A stretch of 64,000 bases of DNA from CAVVNN01 sp963838035. Lineage in GTDB: Bacteria > Actinomycetota > Thermoleophilia > Solirubrobacterales > 70-9. Both the position numbers and the translations under genes were made by a program. Below the pieces are notes generated by a model. The model saw only the letters and a program-made list of their open reading frames with translations, was not told where the DNA came from and ran no database searches. Of the stretch, positions 9,943 to 17,691 are shown piece after piece. Each line of letters begins with the position of its first letter. Positions within the stretch are counted from its first letter, which is position 1. The stretch is from contig CAWIPM010000002.1 in assembly GCA_963838035.1 (NCBI GenBank), positions 62,001 through 126,000 on the forward strand. The letters are read 5' to 3'.

Positions 9943-10441
9943 ATGGAGATCTGGAAGATACCCGTTCTTGGCCTTGCGACCCTCGCAGCCCTGCTAACGG
10001 TCGGTTCCGCCAACGCGCCGGCCAGATCCGGCCGCGGCTCGACCTTGCATCTGACCGCCATCGTCACAAAGGCCAAGTTGAGCGGGCCAGCATCGAGTCC
10101 CGGCACGTCCACCGACATAAACCTTTCACTGCTCTCTGGGAAATCGCCAGCGGGCAAAAGTCGGGGCGCACTGCAGTGCGCCCGGCAACCTCTTCCAGTG
10201 CCGGGGAAGAAACGCAGGTCAAGGCGCTGGGACCAAAGTTCAACTTCCTCTCCGTTGTTTGGACCTGTTCGACCACGAGTCCATCCTGCGCAAGCGTGGG
10301 AATCGGCACAATCGACCTGGGGCTGGGAAGTCGCTTGGGAACCTCAGGTTCAAGACGCCGCCCCTCACCAAGACCCAAGGGGGCAAGCCTCACAAGGTCC
10401 CGCATCAGTTTCCGGTTGTGATCCGCCTGCGAAGCAAGTAG
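9943..10441 (+). pseudogene. Secreted protein of unknown function, frameshifted
   Basis: ATG at 9943 is preceded by an AGAGGAGAG ribosome-binding site. The first 30 residues form a signal peptide (IPVLGLATLAALLTVGSANA). The mature part begins STLHLTAIVTKAKLSGPAS. After about residue 80 the frame becomes arginine-rich. Plausible continuation lies in a second frame (SSSAGEETQVKALGPKFNF) and a third ending KPHKVPHQFPVVIRLRSK with TAG at 10441. Two indels are needed. No family is recognised. The end coordinate is tentative. Confidence 0.4.
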
Positions 10442-10484
10442 CAGGCTTTCAGCACACGAACTTGGTGCCGGCCGACTGGGTCGT

Positions 10485-11160
10485 TTGCGCCGCCGTCGCG
10501 AGGCGCTGGAATTAGCCGAGCGGATCAGCGACGCCTACGGACTCGTCTTGGCCCTGATCCTGGTCACCTTCGTCGTGATGATGACGCTTCCGCCAGAGGG
10601 CTGGGGCGGGCGCGTTGCGGGTGGAGTCCGCGGCTTCGGCACTGACCGCGGTCATCGCGTTCACCAGCTCCGACGTGCGACCGGCACGGGTGCGTCTGGC
10701 GATCGTGGTCGCATCCGCTTCGGTTCTGGTGGCGCTGATCGCGGTTCGCATCCCCTCGGAACGATTGCTCAGCGTCGCACTTGGCGGAGTCGCGATCCTG
10801 CTCGCCGTCGCGGCTGTGACCATCCTCCGTCGCGTAATCATCGGTGCCAGCCGGGTCGAGTTCCGCACGATCCTCGGCGCGATCAGCGTCTTCACGATCC
10901 TCGGTCTTCTGTTTGGGTTCCTGTACTTCGCAGTCGGTCGCTGGAGCCACAGCGATTTCTTCACCGGCGTAGCCCATGCGCGCGCCAGCGACTACCTCTT
11001 CTTCAGCTACACGACCCTGACGACGACGGGCTACGGCAGCTTGGTTCCGGCCGGGGACGCTTGGCCAGTCTTTCGCGGTCCTCGAGATGCTGCTTGGCCA
11101 GATCTTTCTCGTCACGCTGGTAGCCGGGCTGGTGAGCCTTTGGTGCCCTGGGAGCCGCGA
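10485..11160 (+). pseudogene. Two-helix-pore potassium channel-like protein, frameshifted
   Basis: An Ion_trans_2-type membrane protein. A first helix (YGLVLALILVTFVVMM) reads in the frame opening near 10485. A frame change near 10610 leads to four more hydrophobic segments. The pore region is YLFFSYTTLTTTGYGSLVPA, whose TTTGYGS is the K+ selectivity filter. Near 11075 the frame changes again, and the last helix is read as MLLGQIFLVTLVAGLVSLW in a third frame. The intact protein would have two pore-flanking helices plus an N-terminal membrane domain of three to four helices. No ligand-binding domain is visible. The 3' end is approximate. Confidence 0.65.
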
Positions 11161-11418
11161 AGGCACCGGTGGATCGAAACGATGCCTGATCGGGTGTGGT
11201 CAGTGCGCCCGCAGATGGCAGGCGGCGTTGACGTTACGTCGAGAGAGCGTCCTGTCACCTGCTTTCGCGGTGGTTGCGAGCGCGTCGATGCGCGTCGTGA
11301 CATGCCCGCAAAGGACGAACAGAGGGAGCCCGACTGACTGGCTCGCAGAGTGCTCCCTTCGCGCGAAGGAGAAGCGCTGCCCGTCCACCACGCCTGCCGA
11401 CTGCCGCATCGCGCGGCT

Positions 11419-11874
11419 CTACTTCACAGCGCGTCCCTTGGCATTGATCGCGTACCACTTCCCACCGAACTGCTTGGTACCGACCTTGGAGGTCTCCCCG
11501 GGCTTGGTGGTGGCGATGTCGATGTACAGCGGATGGCCGGCATAGGTGAGCTGCCGCTCGCCCAGGACCTTGATTGTCGAGAGTAGGGAGGTGTGGACGC
11601 CTGGGCCTGCGGTCGGCTTGCCGGTCGCTTCCTGCGGAATCCAGGACGTAATGCAACCGGCCTGCTTGACGCAGGTGTCCTTCTTCGGAGTGTCTTTCGA
11701 GAACTCAAACAGCGTGGTGCCGGCCGTGTTGACCAAGATCTTGCCCAGTGTTGTCTTCCGCAGGTAGACGGAGCGAAAGTTGGCGGCATGTGCTGACGGG
11801 GCAGGACTTTCGAACGTCGAAACCGCGAGAGCGACGAGTAGAACGAAGACCAGCAGAACGTAGGCGCGTTTCAC
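11419..11874 (-). CDS. Secreted COG4315/Lipoprotein_15-like repeat protein
   Basis: GTG at 11874 sits 7 bases after an AGGAGG-type ribosome-binding site, so it is preferred over upstream in-frame starts. The 151-residue product has a signal peptide (VLLVFVLLVALAVSTF, then a small-residue region) and two copies of the short repeat of this family. The first copy is LGKILVNTAGTTLFEFSKD, with CVKQAGCITSW nearby. The second is LTYAGHPLYIDIATTKPGE ending GGKWYAINAKG. Proteins of this family are exported and of unknown function; some are lipoproteins, but no clear lipobox is seen here. It is intact, unlike most neighbours to the left. Confidence 0.75.
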   Translation of the reverse strand: MKRAYVLLVFVLLVALAVSTFESPAPSAHAANFRSVYLRKTTLGKILVNTAGTTLFEFSKDTPKKDTCVKQAGCITSWIPQEATGKPTAGPGVHTSLLSTIKVLGERQLTYAGHPLYIDIATTKPGETSKVGTKQFGGKWYAINAKGRAVK

Positions 11875-12320
11875 AAGATGGCCTCCTGAATCGTTGGCAG
11901 CCACAAGGGCCAGCGGCAGCGGCGAGGCCAATCTTCCCAGATCGCCAGCGGCGTGGAGCGGGCCGCATGGATGCGGGAAGCCTCGAAAGGGCCCTGCCCA
12001 CACCTGATCTTTCCGGCCCTGCTGGGGACCTTGATCTGGACGGCGATCGTCAGCGTCCTGATCTACCGCGCAGCGGTCCGGCGAAAGCCGAGACCGCTGC
12101 TGCGCCCGCCACCCGGGGGCATCGGCCTTGACTCGCGTCGTCACTGTTCCCTGCGAGGCTCGCAGTGATCCCTTAGCCAGCCCGCGGCGGCACTCTTTGA
12201 TGATGAGCGCTCACCCGCCGCTACTATCCTTTGGGGCAGTTCGGATGGGATAGCCTCTGACGGTCTCGTCCAGCGGCTCAAAGAGCCGCCACCCGTTGAG
12301 CCAGAGACAGGAGGAGCGCC
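11875..12320. other. Divergent intergenic region with a leader hairpin
   Basis: Lies between two divergently transcribed secreted-protein genes and must hold both promoters. A TTGATG and a TACTAT box near 12197-12227 (about 19 bases apart) could be a plus-strand promoter, weakly supported. A leader stem-loop follows at 12274-12290. Confidence 0.35.
12274..12290 (+). promoter_or_regulatory. Leader stem-loop upstream of a secreted-protein gene
   Basis: GCGGCTC and GAGCCGC form a perfect 7-bp stem with an AAA loop, 30 bases before the ATG at 12321 and upstream of its GGAGGAG ribosome-binding site. It could be an mRNA-stabilising or regulatory leader hairpin. No T run follows, so a terminator is unlikely. 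Confidence 0.4.
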
Positions 12321-12791
12321 ATGAAGGTCCGCCACAGCCCTCGAGTCGCGGTCTCCTGCGGACTCCTCGTCCTGATCGCAGCGCTCGTCGCTGGCGCCGT
12401 CAGCGCCAATGCGGCCCACCCCGCCAAGGGTAAGACCTACTCCGGGTCGGTCAAACGCCTCGCTGGGGCCAACATCACCTTCCCGATCAGCTTCCAGGTC
12501 TCCAAGAACGGCAAGAAGGTTCACGATTTCAGCCTGCCGAGCGGCTACCCGGTCTACTGCGAAGGCGGCGGCTTTGGCGAAGTCCAGAAGGCGACGGCGA
12601 AGGTCTCGAGCAAGGGCACCTTCACGGCGAAGCTGCCGATCTACTTCGCCCCCACCCACCAGCACCAGGGCTTCGTGAAGATCACCGGCAAGTTCGGCAA
12701 GAAGGGGCATGAGAGCGGCAAGGTGATCACCGAATTCAGCACCTCCGACACCTGCAACGGGACCTCCAAGTACACCGCTAAGGCGATCTGA
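12321..12791 (+). CDS. Secreted protein of unknown function
   Basis: The 156-residue product starts at an ATG preceded by ACAGGAGGAGCGCC, an excellent ribosome-binding site. A signal peptide (VSCGLLVLIAALVAGAVSANA, cleaved after about residue 32) is followed by a mature domain of about 120 residues, predicted mostly beta. It contains YSGSVKRLAGANITFPISF, FSLPSGYPVYCEGGGFGE, PTHQHQGFVKITGKFGKKG and a C-terminal TSDTCNGTSKYTA. Two cysteines (about residues 80 and 148) could form a disulfide outside the cell. No family is named with confidence. The gene is complete. Confidence 0.7.
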   Translation: MKVRHSPRVAVSCGLLVLIAALVAGAVSANAAHPAKGKTYSGSVKRLAGANITFPISFQVSKNGKKVHDFSLPSGYPVYCEGGGFGEVQKATAKVSSKGTFTAKLPIYFAPTHQHQGFVKITGKFGKKGHESGKVITEFSTSDTCNGTSKYTAKAI

Positions 12792-13503
12792 GGGCTGGCC
12801 AGACAGTCAAGCGAGGTGTCATCGCCCACTCCGGCCACCCGCCGCTGGCCAAACTTCCCAGCCAAAGAGCCTCAGGCTTACGATCGTGGGTTCACAGGCC
12901 GAATTCCTCGCTTCGCCTCCGTGTGATTGCGGCACTCCCGACCGACTGCCAGTTCGGTCTCGGTCTAGACGAGATGAGATCCTGACGGACGGTAGCCTGG
13001 ACACACCCGTAATCTGCCACGGAAGCGAGCGTGTGCCAGCCATCCGCCGGCGCGTTCGGACGACATTCGAGCGCGCGTTGGTAGCTGTCCAGACGCCCGC
13101 TCCCACCGCGCGAGCGGGCGTCCGCGCGGCTACAGCGCTCAGGCCTGCCCCTCGTCCATTCCGATCATCTCGTCGAGCGGCGTTCGGACCACCGCTCACG
13201 CAGGCAATCCGAGCATCTCGGCCGCGCGGTCGCCAGCGCTGATGCCGTTTCCGAAGGGGGGTCTTTCGTGGAAGGGCCCCGGTGGTCGCTTACGTTCGGG
13301 CGAGCTGATGTCGAACTTTCTGCCCGATAGGACCGCAAACCCAGCCCGCCGGTCAAGTGCCCAGCGAGGGTTCACCCTTGCCCGGCAGCGTCAAGTGACC
13401 TATCGTCGAGCAATCGCGAACAGAGGCGGATGGGGGCCTGCGCCAGGCCTGCGCCTGGCTCCTTTGTCCGCAAAGCCGAAAGGCAGAACCGAGAGAGAAC
13501 TGG
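12792..13503. other. Non-coding stretch of about 700 bases
   Basis: No supported gene on either strand. Open frames are short or arginine-rich, as expected from GC-rich non-coding DNA. It precedes the CARDB-protein gene. Confidence 0.5.
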
Positions 13504-14510
13504 ATGCGAACGCCCGCACAGTCGACACAGCCGATGCCGGAAAGAGGCTTCAAGAGGAAAACAGCGCTCGCCGCGGCGCTCGTCTGCCTGGGCGCCGCAA
13601 CGACCATGCTCGCCGCCGCCCCCGCGCTTGCGGCTGGGACGAAGCCCGATCTGGTGCTCACCAAAGTCAAGGTCGAGGGCCTCGGCCGGGACCCCTACCT
13701 GGCCATCGGCCACAGCGGGGAAGCGCAGAGGTTCGTAGTTCGCGTGACGACGGCCAACCATGGCAAAGCGACGTCGGGGCCGTCCAGGACCGGTGTTTAC
13801 ATCTCACCCGGCACGAACGAACTTGGAAATCCGCGTCAGGTCAAAGTGGGCAGGCTCAAACCGGGGAGGTCGGCCACCTCCTCGTTGATCGTCAACGGCT
13901 ACGAACCAGACCTCGGCTTCTCCCAGATCAAAGCCCTAGCCGATGCCACCCACAGGGTGAGCGAGTCCCACGAGGGAAATAACAGCCGCCCCGGACCGCG
14001 ACTCCCGGTCGTGGCCCGCAACTGGGACGTCGTTCAGTTCGAAACCCTGGCGGGGGTGGACCCCCCCTCCCGCAAAAGCACTCCACGGAAGCCGTAGACC
14101 TCTACTTCCGCCTCAAGGGCTTCGACGAGCACAAGGGGCAATTCGAATACAAGGCAATCGGATCGGTCAAGGACACCGTGAGCGAAGAAGGCGCCTGCAG
14201 CTGGCATGGGGAAAGGACTGGCGATCTGAACCCATGGCCTGATGGCGAACTCTTGATCGCCCGGAAACTGAACAGCTACGCGGCGGTGGTGGAAGAACCC
14301 GAAGGCGAAGCGCTGAGTTACCCCGTCCATATCAGCTGTCTGGGGGGAATCACCTACGAAACGCAAATCAAATTCCAGAATCTGCAGACCTTCGTGGGGC
14401 TGAGGCAGTCCCCGTCGATGCAACCGTCCGACGCGACGCTGCAGGGCACGAGCCATGACCCGGCAGGCAGCACGAAGTTCGGCTGGTTCTTCAAGGCCGA
14501 AGTCAAATAG
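13504..14510 (+). pseudogene. Secreted CARDB-domain protein, frameshift at a C7 run
   Basis: The N-terminus is a signal peptide (AALVCLGAATTMLAAAPALA). A CARDB-type adhesion domain follows: PDLVLTKVKVEGLG, FVVRVTTANHGKATSG, VGRLKPGRSATSSL and SESHEGNN, the usual CARDB end. At about 14060 the frame is lost beside a run of seven C. The other frame continues through AVDLYFRLKGFDEHKGQF and TYETQIKFQNLQTFVGLRQ to FGWFFKAEVK and TAG at 14510, giving a mature protein of about 300 residues. The single break at a homopolymer could be a sequencing error. It is probably an exported surface or binding protein. Confidence 0.7.
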
Positions 14511-14665
14511 GCGTGGCTGAAGGTTCTGGCCTGGACCCCGTCCCCGCGTTGTCACCCACTGACGTATGAGCCGGACCAGCTTCGCCGGAGACCGACGAGG
14601 CAGCAGGACGCCTCCTTACAAACAAGAACAAGTGCGCCAGTCGTCGAGCCCGAGAGTTGCGTAAT

Positions 14666-15111
14666 GGACGACAAGCGCAGGCACCCGCGCTCCAGTGGGC
14701 GACGCTCGCTTCGCGCCGGAAGCGACATCGCCAGCCGGCTCACTCCGCGACGCTTCGCAAGCCGTGATTTCAGCGATGGGGCGCGAGTCGGTAGCAACCC
14801 GATGCAATCCGCTCGAAGCGGACGCAGTCGCGTGCACCCAGCGAGAGGCAAGAGTTGATCGAGCTTCTGGACACAGGAATCCCGAGGTTTTCCTCTACGC
14901 CGCGATGCACCTCAGCAACGCGCATCGGCCGTCCTGCGGCTTCAAAGACGCTGATGATTGCCCGTTGGACGACCCCGTTGCCCAATCGACGCTGGATCAC
15001 GCGGGGCGCTTCGTTCGATCGCCTTCGGATGCCGATCGCGCTGCTCTTTGCGGCCCCAAGGGCAGCTGATAGAACGCTCGATGGGTTTGAGTAGTGTCCT
15101 ATTAGGTCCAT
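14666..15111. repeat. Long direct repeat, copy 2
   Basis: Second copy of the block at 8240-8683, same orientation, nearly identical. It ends at the same CTATTAGGTCCAT sequence, after which the two contexts differ completely. Confidence 0.85.
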
Positions 15112-15135
15112 CCCGGGAATGCCGGGTGGGCTCAC
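14770..15135 (-). CDS. Small winged-helix-like DNA-binding protein, repeat copy 2
   Basis: The 121-residue product is nearly identical to that at 8342-8683. Differences include GAAKSS for GAGKSS, RSNEAP for RSSEAP and VEENLG for VEESLG. The open frame reaches 8 residues further upstream, past the repeat edge, which suggests those residues are not conserved and may not be translated. The wHTH core (VVQRAIISVFEAAGRPMRV, VSRSSINSCLS, FERIASGCYRL) is the same. Mostly conservative differences suggest both copies are, or recently were, under coding constraint. Confidence 0.6.
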   Translation of the reverse strand: MSPPGIPGMDLIGHYSNPSSVLSAALGAAKSSAIGIRRRSNEAPRVIQRRLGNGVVQRAIISVFEAAGRPMRVAEVHRGVEENLGIPVSRSSINSCLSLGARDCVRFERIASGCYRLAPHR

Positions 15136-15144
15136 GGCCGTGGC

Positions 15145-15480
15145 CTACTCCTTCTTGCCCGATGCCCCCAGCGCCTCACCGGCGCTGTGCACGACGTTGG
15201 TCAGGAAGTCGTACTGCGTCTTAACGAGCCTCTCCGACATCTCGAGCGCAGAGTCGATTACCTTCTGCCGCCTGGACGGGTTCTCGCCGTGCGGTGGCAG
15301 CGCCTCATCGACGGACTCCATGAACTTGCGCACTGCCTCGATCGCTTTTTTCTGGCTCCCCTCGATCTGCGTGAGCACCTGCTCGGACAGCTCAGTGGTT
15401 TTCTCAACCCCGTCGCGACCGGATGCATCTTTGGAATCTTTGACTGCGGTGGGTTTGGAATCTTTGACTGCGGTGGGCAT
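15145..15480 (-). CDS. Phasin-like small helical protein
   Basis: ATG at 15480 follows GAGGAGGCGACA, a strong ribosome-binding site, and is preferred to the upstream in-frame start. The 111-residue product is charged and helical with no membrane segment. It contains TELSEQVLTQIEGSQKKAI, AVRKFMESVDEALP and VIDSALEMSERLVKTQYDF, a heptad-like pattern similar to phasins/granule-associated proteins. The N-terminus has a duplicated TAVKDSK encoded by a 24-bp tandem repeat. Association with storage granules is an inference from pattern only; no polyhydroxyalkanoate genes are nearby. Confidence 0.55.
   Translation of the reverse strand: MPTAVKDSKPTAVKDSKDASGRDGVEKTTELSEQVLTQIEGSQKKAIEAVRKFMESVDEALPPHGENPSRRQKVIDSALEMSERLVKTQYDFLTNVVHSAGEALGASGKKE
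15433..15480. repeat. 24-bp tandem duplication in the phasin-like gene
   Basis: Two adjacent 24-base units, each starting GGAATCTTTGACTGCGGTGG, differ only at the last bases. They encode the duplicated TAVKDSK at the N-terminus, in frame. Confidence 0.8.
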
Positions 15481-15869
15481 TGTCGCCTCCTCGTCACATG
15501 CTTTGCCTTGCACCCGGGCCACCTGATGCAAGCGTCTTCGTCACGAATATATGGCGCGTTCCTGAACATTCCATCCGAGAAAAACCCGCGCTTCGACTGC
15601 GGAGCTCCCGCAATGTCCAGGTGGCGGACCGTGGCGCGCAGGGTCGGCTCGCCCGCGATCGCATCAAGCGGGCTGTCGGAGACAGCGGTTCCCGGCTTGT
15701 CGATATCTCAGAGGCAGATCAGAGGCAGGCTGAGGGATGAATCCGCTTGAGGAAGCGGGTTGCGGCGCCTCCGTAACCAATCCGCCCCACTATGCAGCGC
15801 GCCGTGCATGAGAAACGGCTGGCCTGAGCATCGCGTGTACACGCCCGGTAGCTATTGACTTCGTGTCGG
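15481..15869. other. Intergenic region holding repeat copy A
   Basis: No gene recognised. The right half carries the first of three related short repeats (15701-15789), downstream of the minus-strand secreted-protein gene. Confidence 0.45.
15701..15789 (-). repeat. Dispersed repeat of about 90 bp, copy A
   Basis: Shares about 75-80% identity with 16538-16626 and a shorter match with 19298-19360. On the minus strand it starts GGGGCGGATTGGTTACGG, then GCAACCCGCTT, then the paired GCCTGCCTC/TCTGCCTC motif. It contains a perfect CCGCTT/AAGCGG hairpin. Confidence 0.65.
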
Positions 15870-16478
15870 CTAGGGCTTGAATTTCGGCACGATGCTCTTG
15901 GCGAGGTCGGCCAGGTGCTGGCCGGCTTTGCCGTGCGAGGAGACCTCGACGGAGATGAATCCCTGTTCTTCGTGTTCCCAAAAGCCCGCGGCATTGTCGG
16001 CTAGGAGCCCCCACTCGATGCCATGCATGTCCGACTGACCGAAGATCGGAAAGCCGACCTGCCGACCTCCCCAGCTTTCGATCAGGTAGTTGTAAATGCC
16101 AAGGTTGCGAATACGCAGGCTTTCCGGGTCCCAGTTCGCACCCGCTTCTTCTGTGTCTTGGATCGTCGTCGACACCGACAACTTGGCGAATCCTTTGCGG
16201 GTGACGAATTTGGGCGGCTTCCCGAAGGGACGGCCACCCGGTTTCGGTTTCGTCGTCCAGGCGATCACGACGCAGTTCGAGCTGAACGCGCCGGCCATGT
16301 CGTTCGTCCCTCCTTCGAAGTCTTTCTGCTTCGCCGCATGAGGAAGCCCGAACTCCGCCTTGACGAACCCGGCGGACGGCGTCAGGGAGCACGCATAGTT
16401 GTCGTCGTTCGCCCAGGCGCCCTGCGGCAGGAGGGCAAGCCCGGAAACCACTGCGACTATGGCAAACAAGGCCCTCAT
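15870..16478 (-). CDS. Secreted protein of unknown function flanked by direct repeats
   Basis: ATG at 16478 is preferred because the product then begins directly with a signal peptide (MRALFAIVAVVSGLALL, cleavage near AWA-ND). The mature domain of about 180 residues contains YACSLTPSAGFVKAEFGLP, FVTRKGFAKLSVSTTIQD, IYNYLIESWGGRQVGFPIF, MHGIEWGLLADNAAGFWE and HLADLAKSIVPKFKP. It looks like a single alpha/beta globular exported domain. No family is recognised. The gene sits alone between copies A and B of the dispersed repeat, like a cassette. Confidence 0.65.
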   Translation of the reverse strand: MRALFAIVAVVSGLALLPQGAWANDDNYACSLTPSAGFVKAEFGLPHAAKQKDFEGGTNDMAGAFSSNCVVIAWTTKPKPGGRPFGKPPKFVTRKGFAKLSVSTTIQDTEEAGANWDPESLRIRNLGIYNYLIESWGGRQVGFPIFGQSDMHGIEWGLLADNAAGFWEHEEQGFISVEVSSHGKAGQHLADLAKSIVPKFKP

Positions 16479-16537
16479 CGGCGACAGTCCAAGTATCGCA
16501 CCCGGGCAGAGCGTCGGAGGCATCGCGCCGCGTCTCG

Positions 16538-16626
16538 TGGATATTCGGAGGCAGAGCGGAGGCAGGCCGAACGGTGATTCCGCTCGAAAGGCGGGGTTGC
16601 CGGCCGTCCGTTACCAATCCGCCCCA
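16538..16626 (-). repeat. Dispersed repeat of about 90 bp, copy B
   Basis: Lies 60 bases upstream of the start of the secreted-protein gene at 15870-16478, in the same orientation as copies A and C. The GGGGCGGATTGGTAACGG end and the GCCTGCCTC/TCTGCCTC motif are conserved. The internal hairpin has compensating and non-compensating changes. Confidence 0.65.
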
Positions 16627-16957
16627 TAGAGAAGCCCTGCCAATCGCAAGGTTTTCGGATTCTGTGGAAGGTCGAGATCGCCGCCGTGCCCCGACGGTGC
16701 CCCGAAAGAGTGCATTTCGCCATGCGCGGGGAACTAGACCCGATTCTCGACCTGCACCGCGTGGCCCAGCTCGCTCATGAATCGCTCGATGCGGGTCGAG
16801 TCGGCTAGCTCGCGCATGCGGCCGCTCGCTTAAAGCTGACGAGCCGGCGGATCAGGGCGTTGTAGGTGGAGTGGGCTGCATCGCTCTCTTCCCGGGCGAG
16901 GAGCCCGGAGTGAGAGTCCGGGGTTGATCGATGGACGCGAGTTGATTCGCCCTGCCT
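16627..16957. other. Non-coding stretch
   Basis: About 330 bases between repeat copy B and the 3' end of the PAP2 gene. No gene or clear structure seen. Confidence 0.4.
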
Positions 16958-17566
16958 TCAGCGATCGGCGGATCGCGAGGCCATCGCGAGCCCTCTGCTG
17001 ACTGCCCCGTCCCAGATTCCGCCGGCGAAGTCCGAGAGGGCATCGGCCCGGCGCCGCAGCGGTGGCCACCACAGCGCCAGGGCCGCCGTCGTGCCCAGCA
17101 CAGCCCCGGCGAAGACGTCGCTGGGGTAGTGGACGCCGACCGCAACCCGGCCGACCGAGAGGACCGCCGCCGCGAGGAGCGCGAAGAGCCCCCAGCGGCG
17201 GTGGCGCAGGAAGATCGCGACCGCGATCGCGAACGAGGCTGTCGCGTGGTCACTGGGGAAGCTCGCGTCGGTGCTGTGGGAGATGAAGGGATGGACCTGG
17301 CCCGGGTCGGCGACGAAGGGCCGGGCGCGGTCGACGATCGCCGCGATCACCGCGCCGGCCGCAAGCGCCAGCCCCGCGCTCAGCATCGCCGCCACGGCGG
17401 CCCGTCGCCAATCGCACCACCGCTCGCCCCGAGCGAAGAGAAGAATGACAACCAATGTCGCTGCGAACAGCGCCTCGGAGGCGTTGACGTAGAAGACGAG
17501 CGGGTCCTCGACGCCGTCGTTGTGGAAGAGGAAGCCGTTGAGCGTGTGGAGGATCGACCAGTCCAT
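16958..17566 (-). CDS. PAP2-family membrane phosphatase
   Basis: The 202-residue multi-pass protein carries the three PAP2 motifs: VDRARPF (about residue 88, end of motif 1), PSDHATASF (about 115, motif 2 with catalytic His) and GRVAVGVHYPSDVFAG (about 150, motif 3 with the His nucleophile and Asp). About five hydrophobic segments surround them. Family members dephosphorylate lipid phosphates such as undecaprenyl diphosphate or phosphatidic acid on the outer side of the membrane. Length and layout resemble BcrC-type undecaprenyl-diphosphatases, but the substrate cannot be set. A second PAP2 gene lies at 20766-21305. Confidence 0.85.
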   Translation of the reverse strand: MDWSILHTLNGFLFHNDGVEDPLVFYVNASEALFAATLVVILLFARGERWCDWRRAAVAAMLSAGLALAAGAVIAAIVDRARPFVADPGQVHPFISHSTDASFPSDHATASFAIAVAIFLRHRRWGLFALLAAAVLSVGRVAVGVHYPSDVFAGAVLGTTAALALWWPPLRRRADALSDFAGGIWDGAVSRGLAMASRSADR

Positions 17567-17691
17567 CCCCTCAGGCTTTCACAATTTCTTTACAACGCCT
17601 TAAGCGTGCGGACAGCGAGCCTCAGCGTAGGGTGGGAAGCCTCCCTATACGCGTGAGACTTGACTGATAGTAGTCCTCGTCCCTGGCCAGC

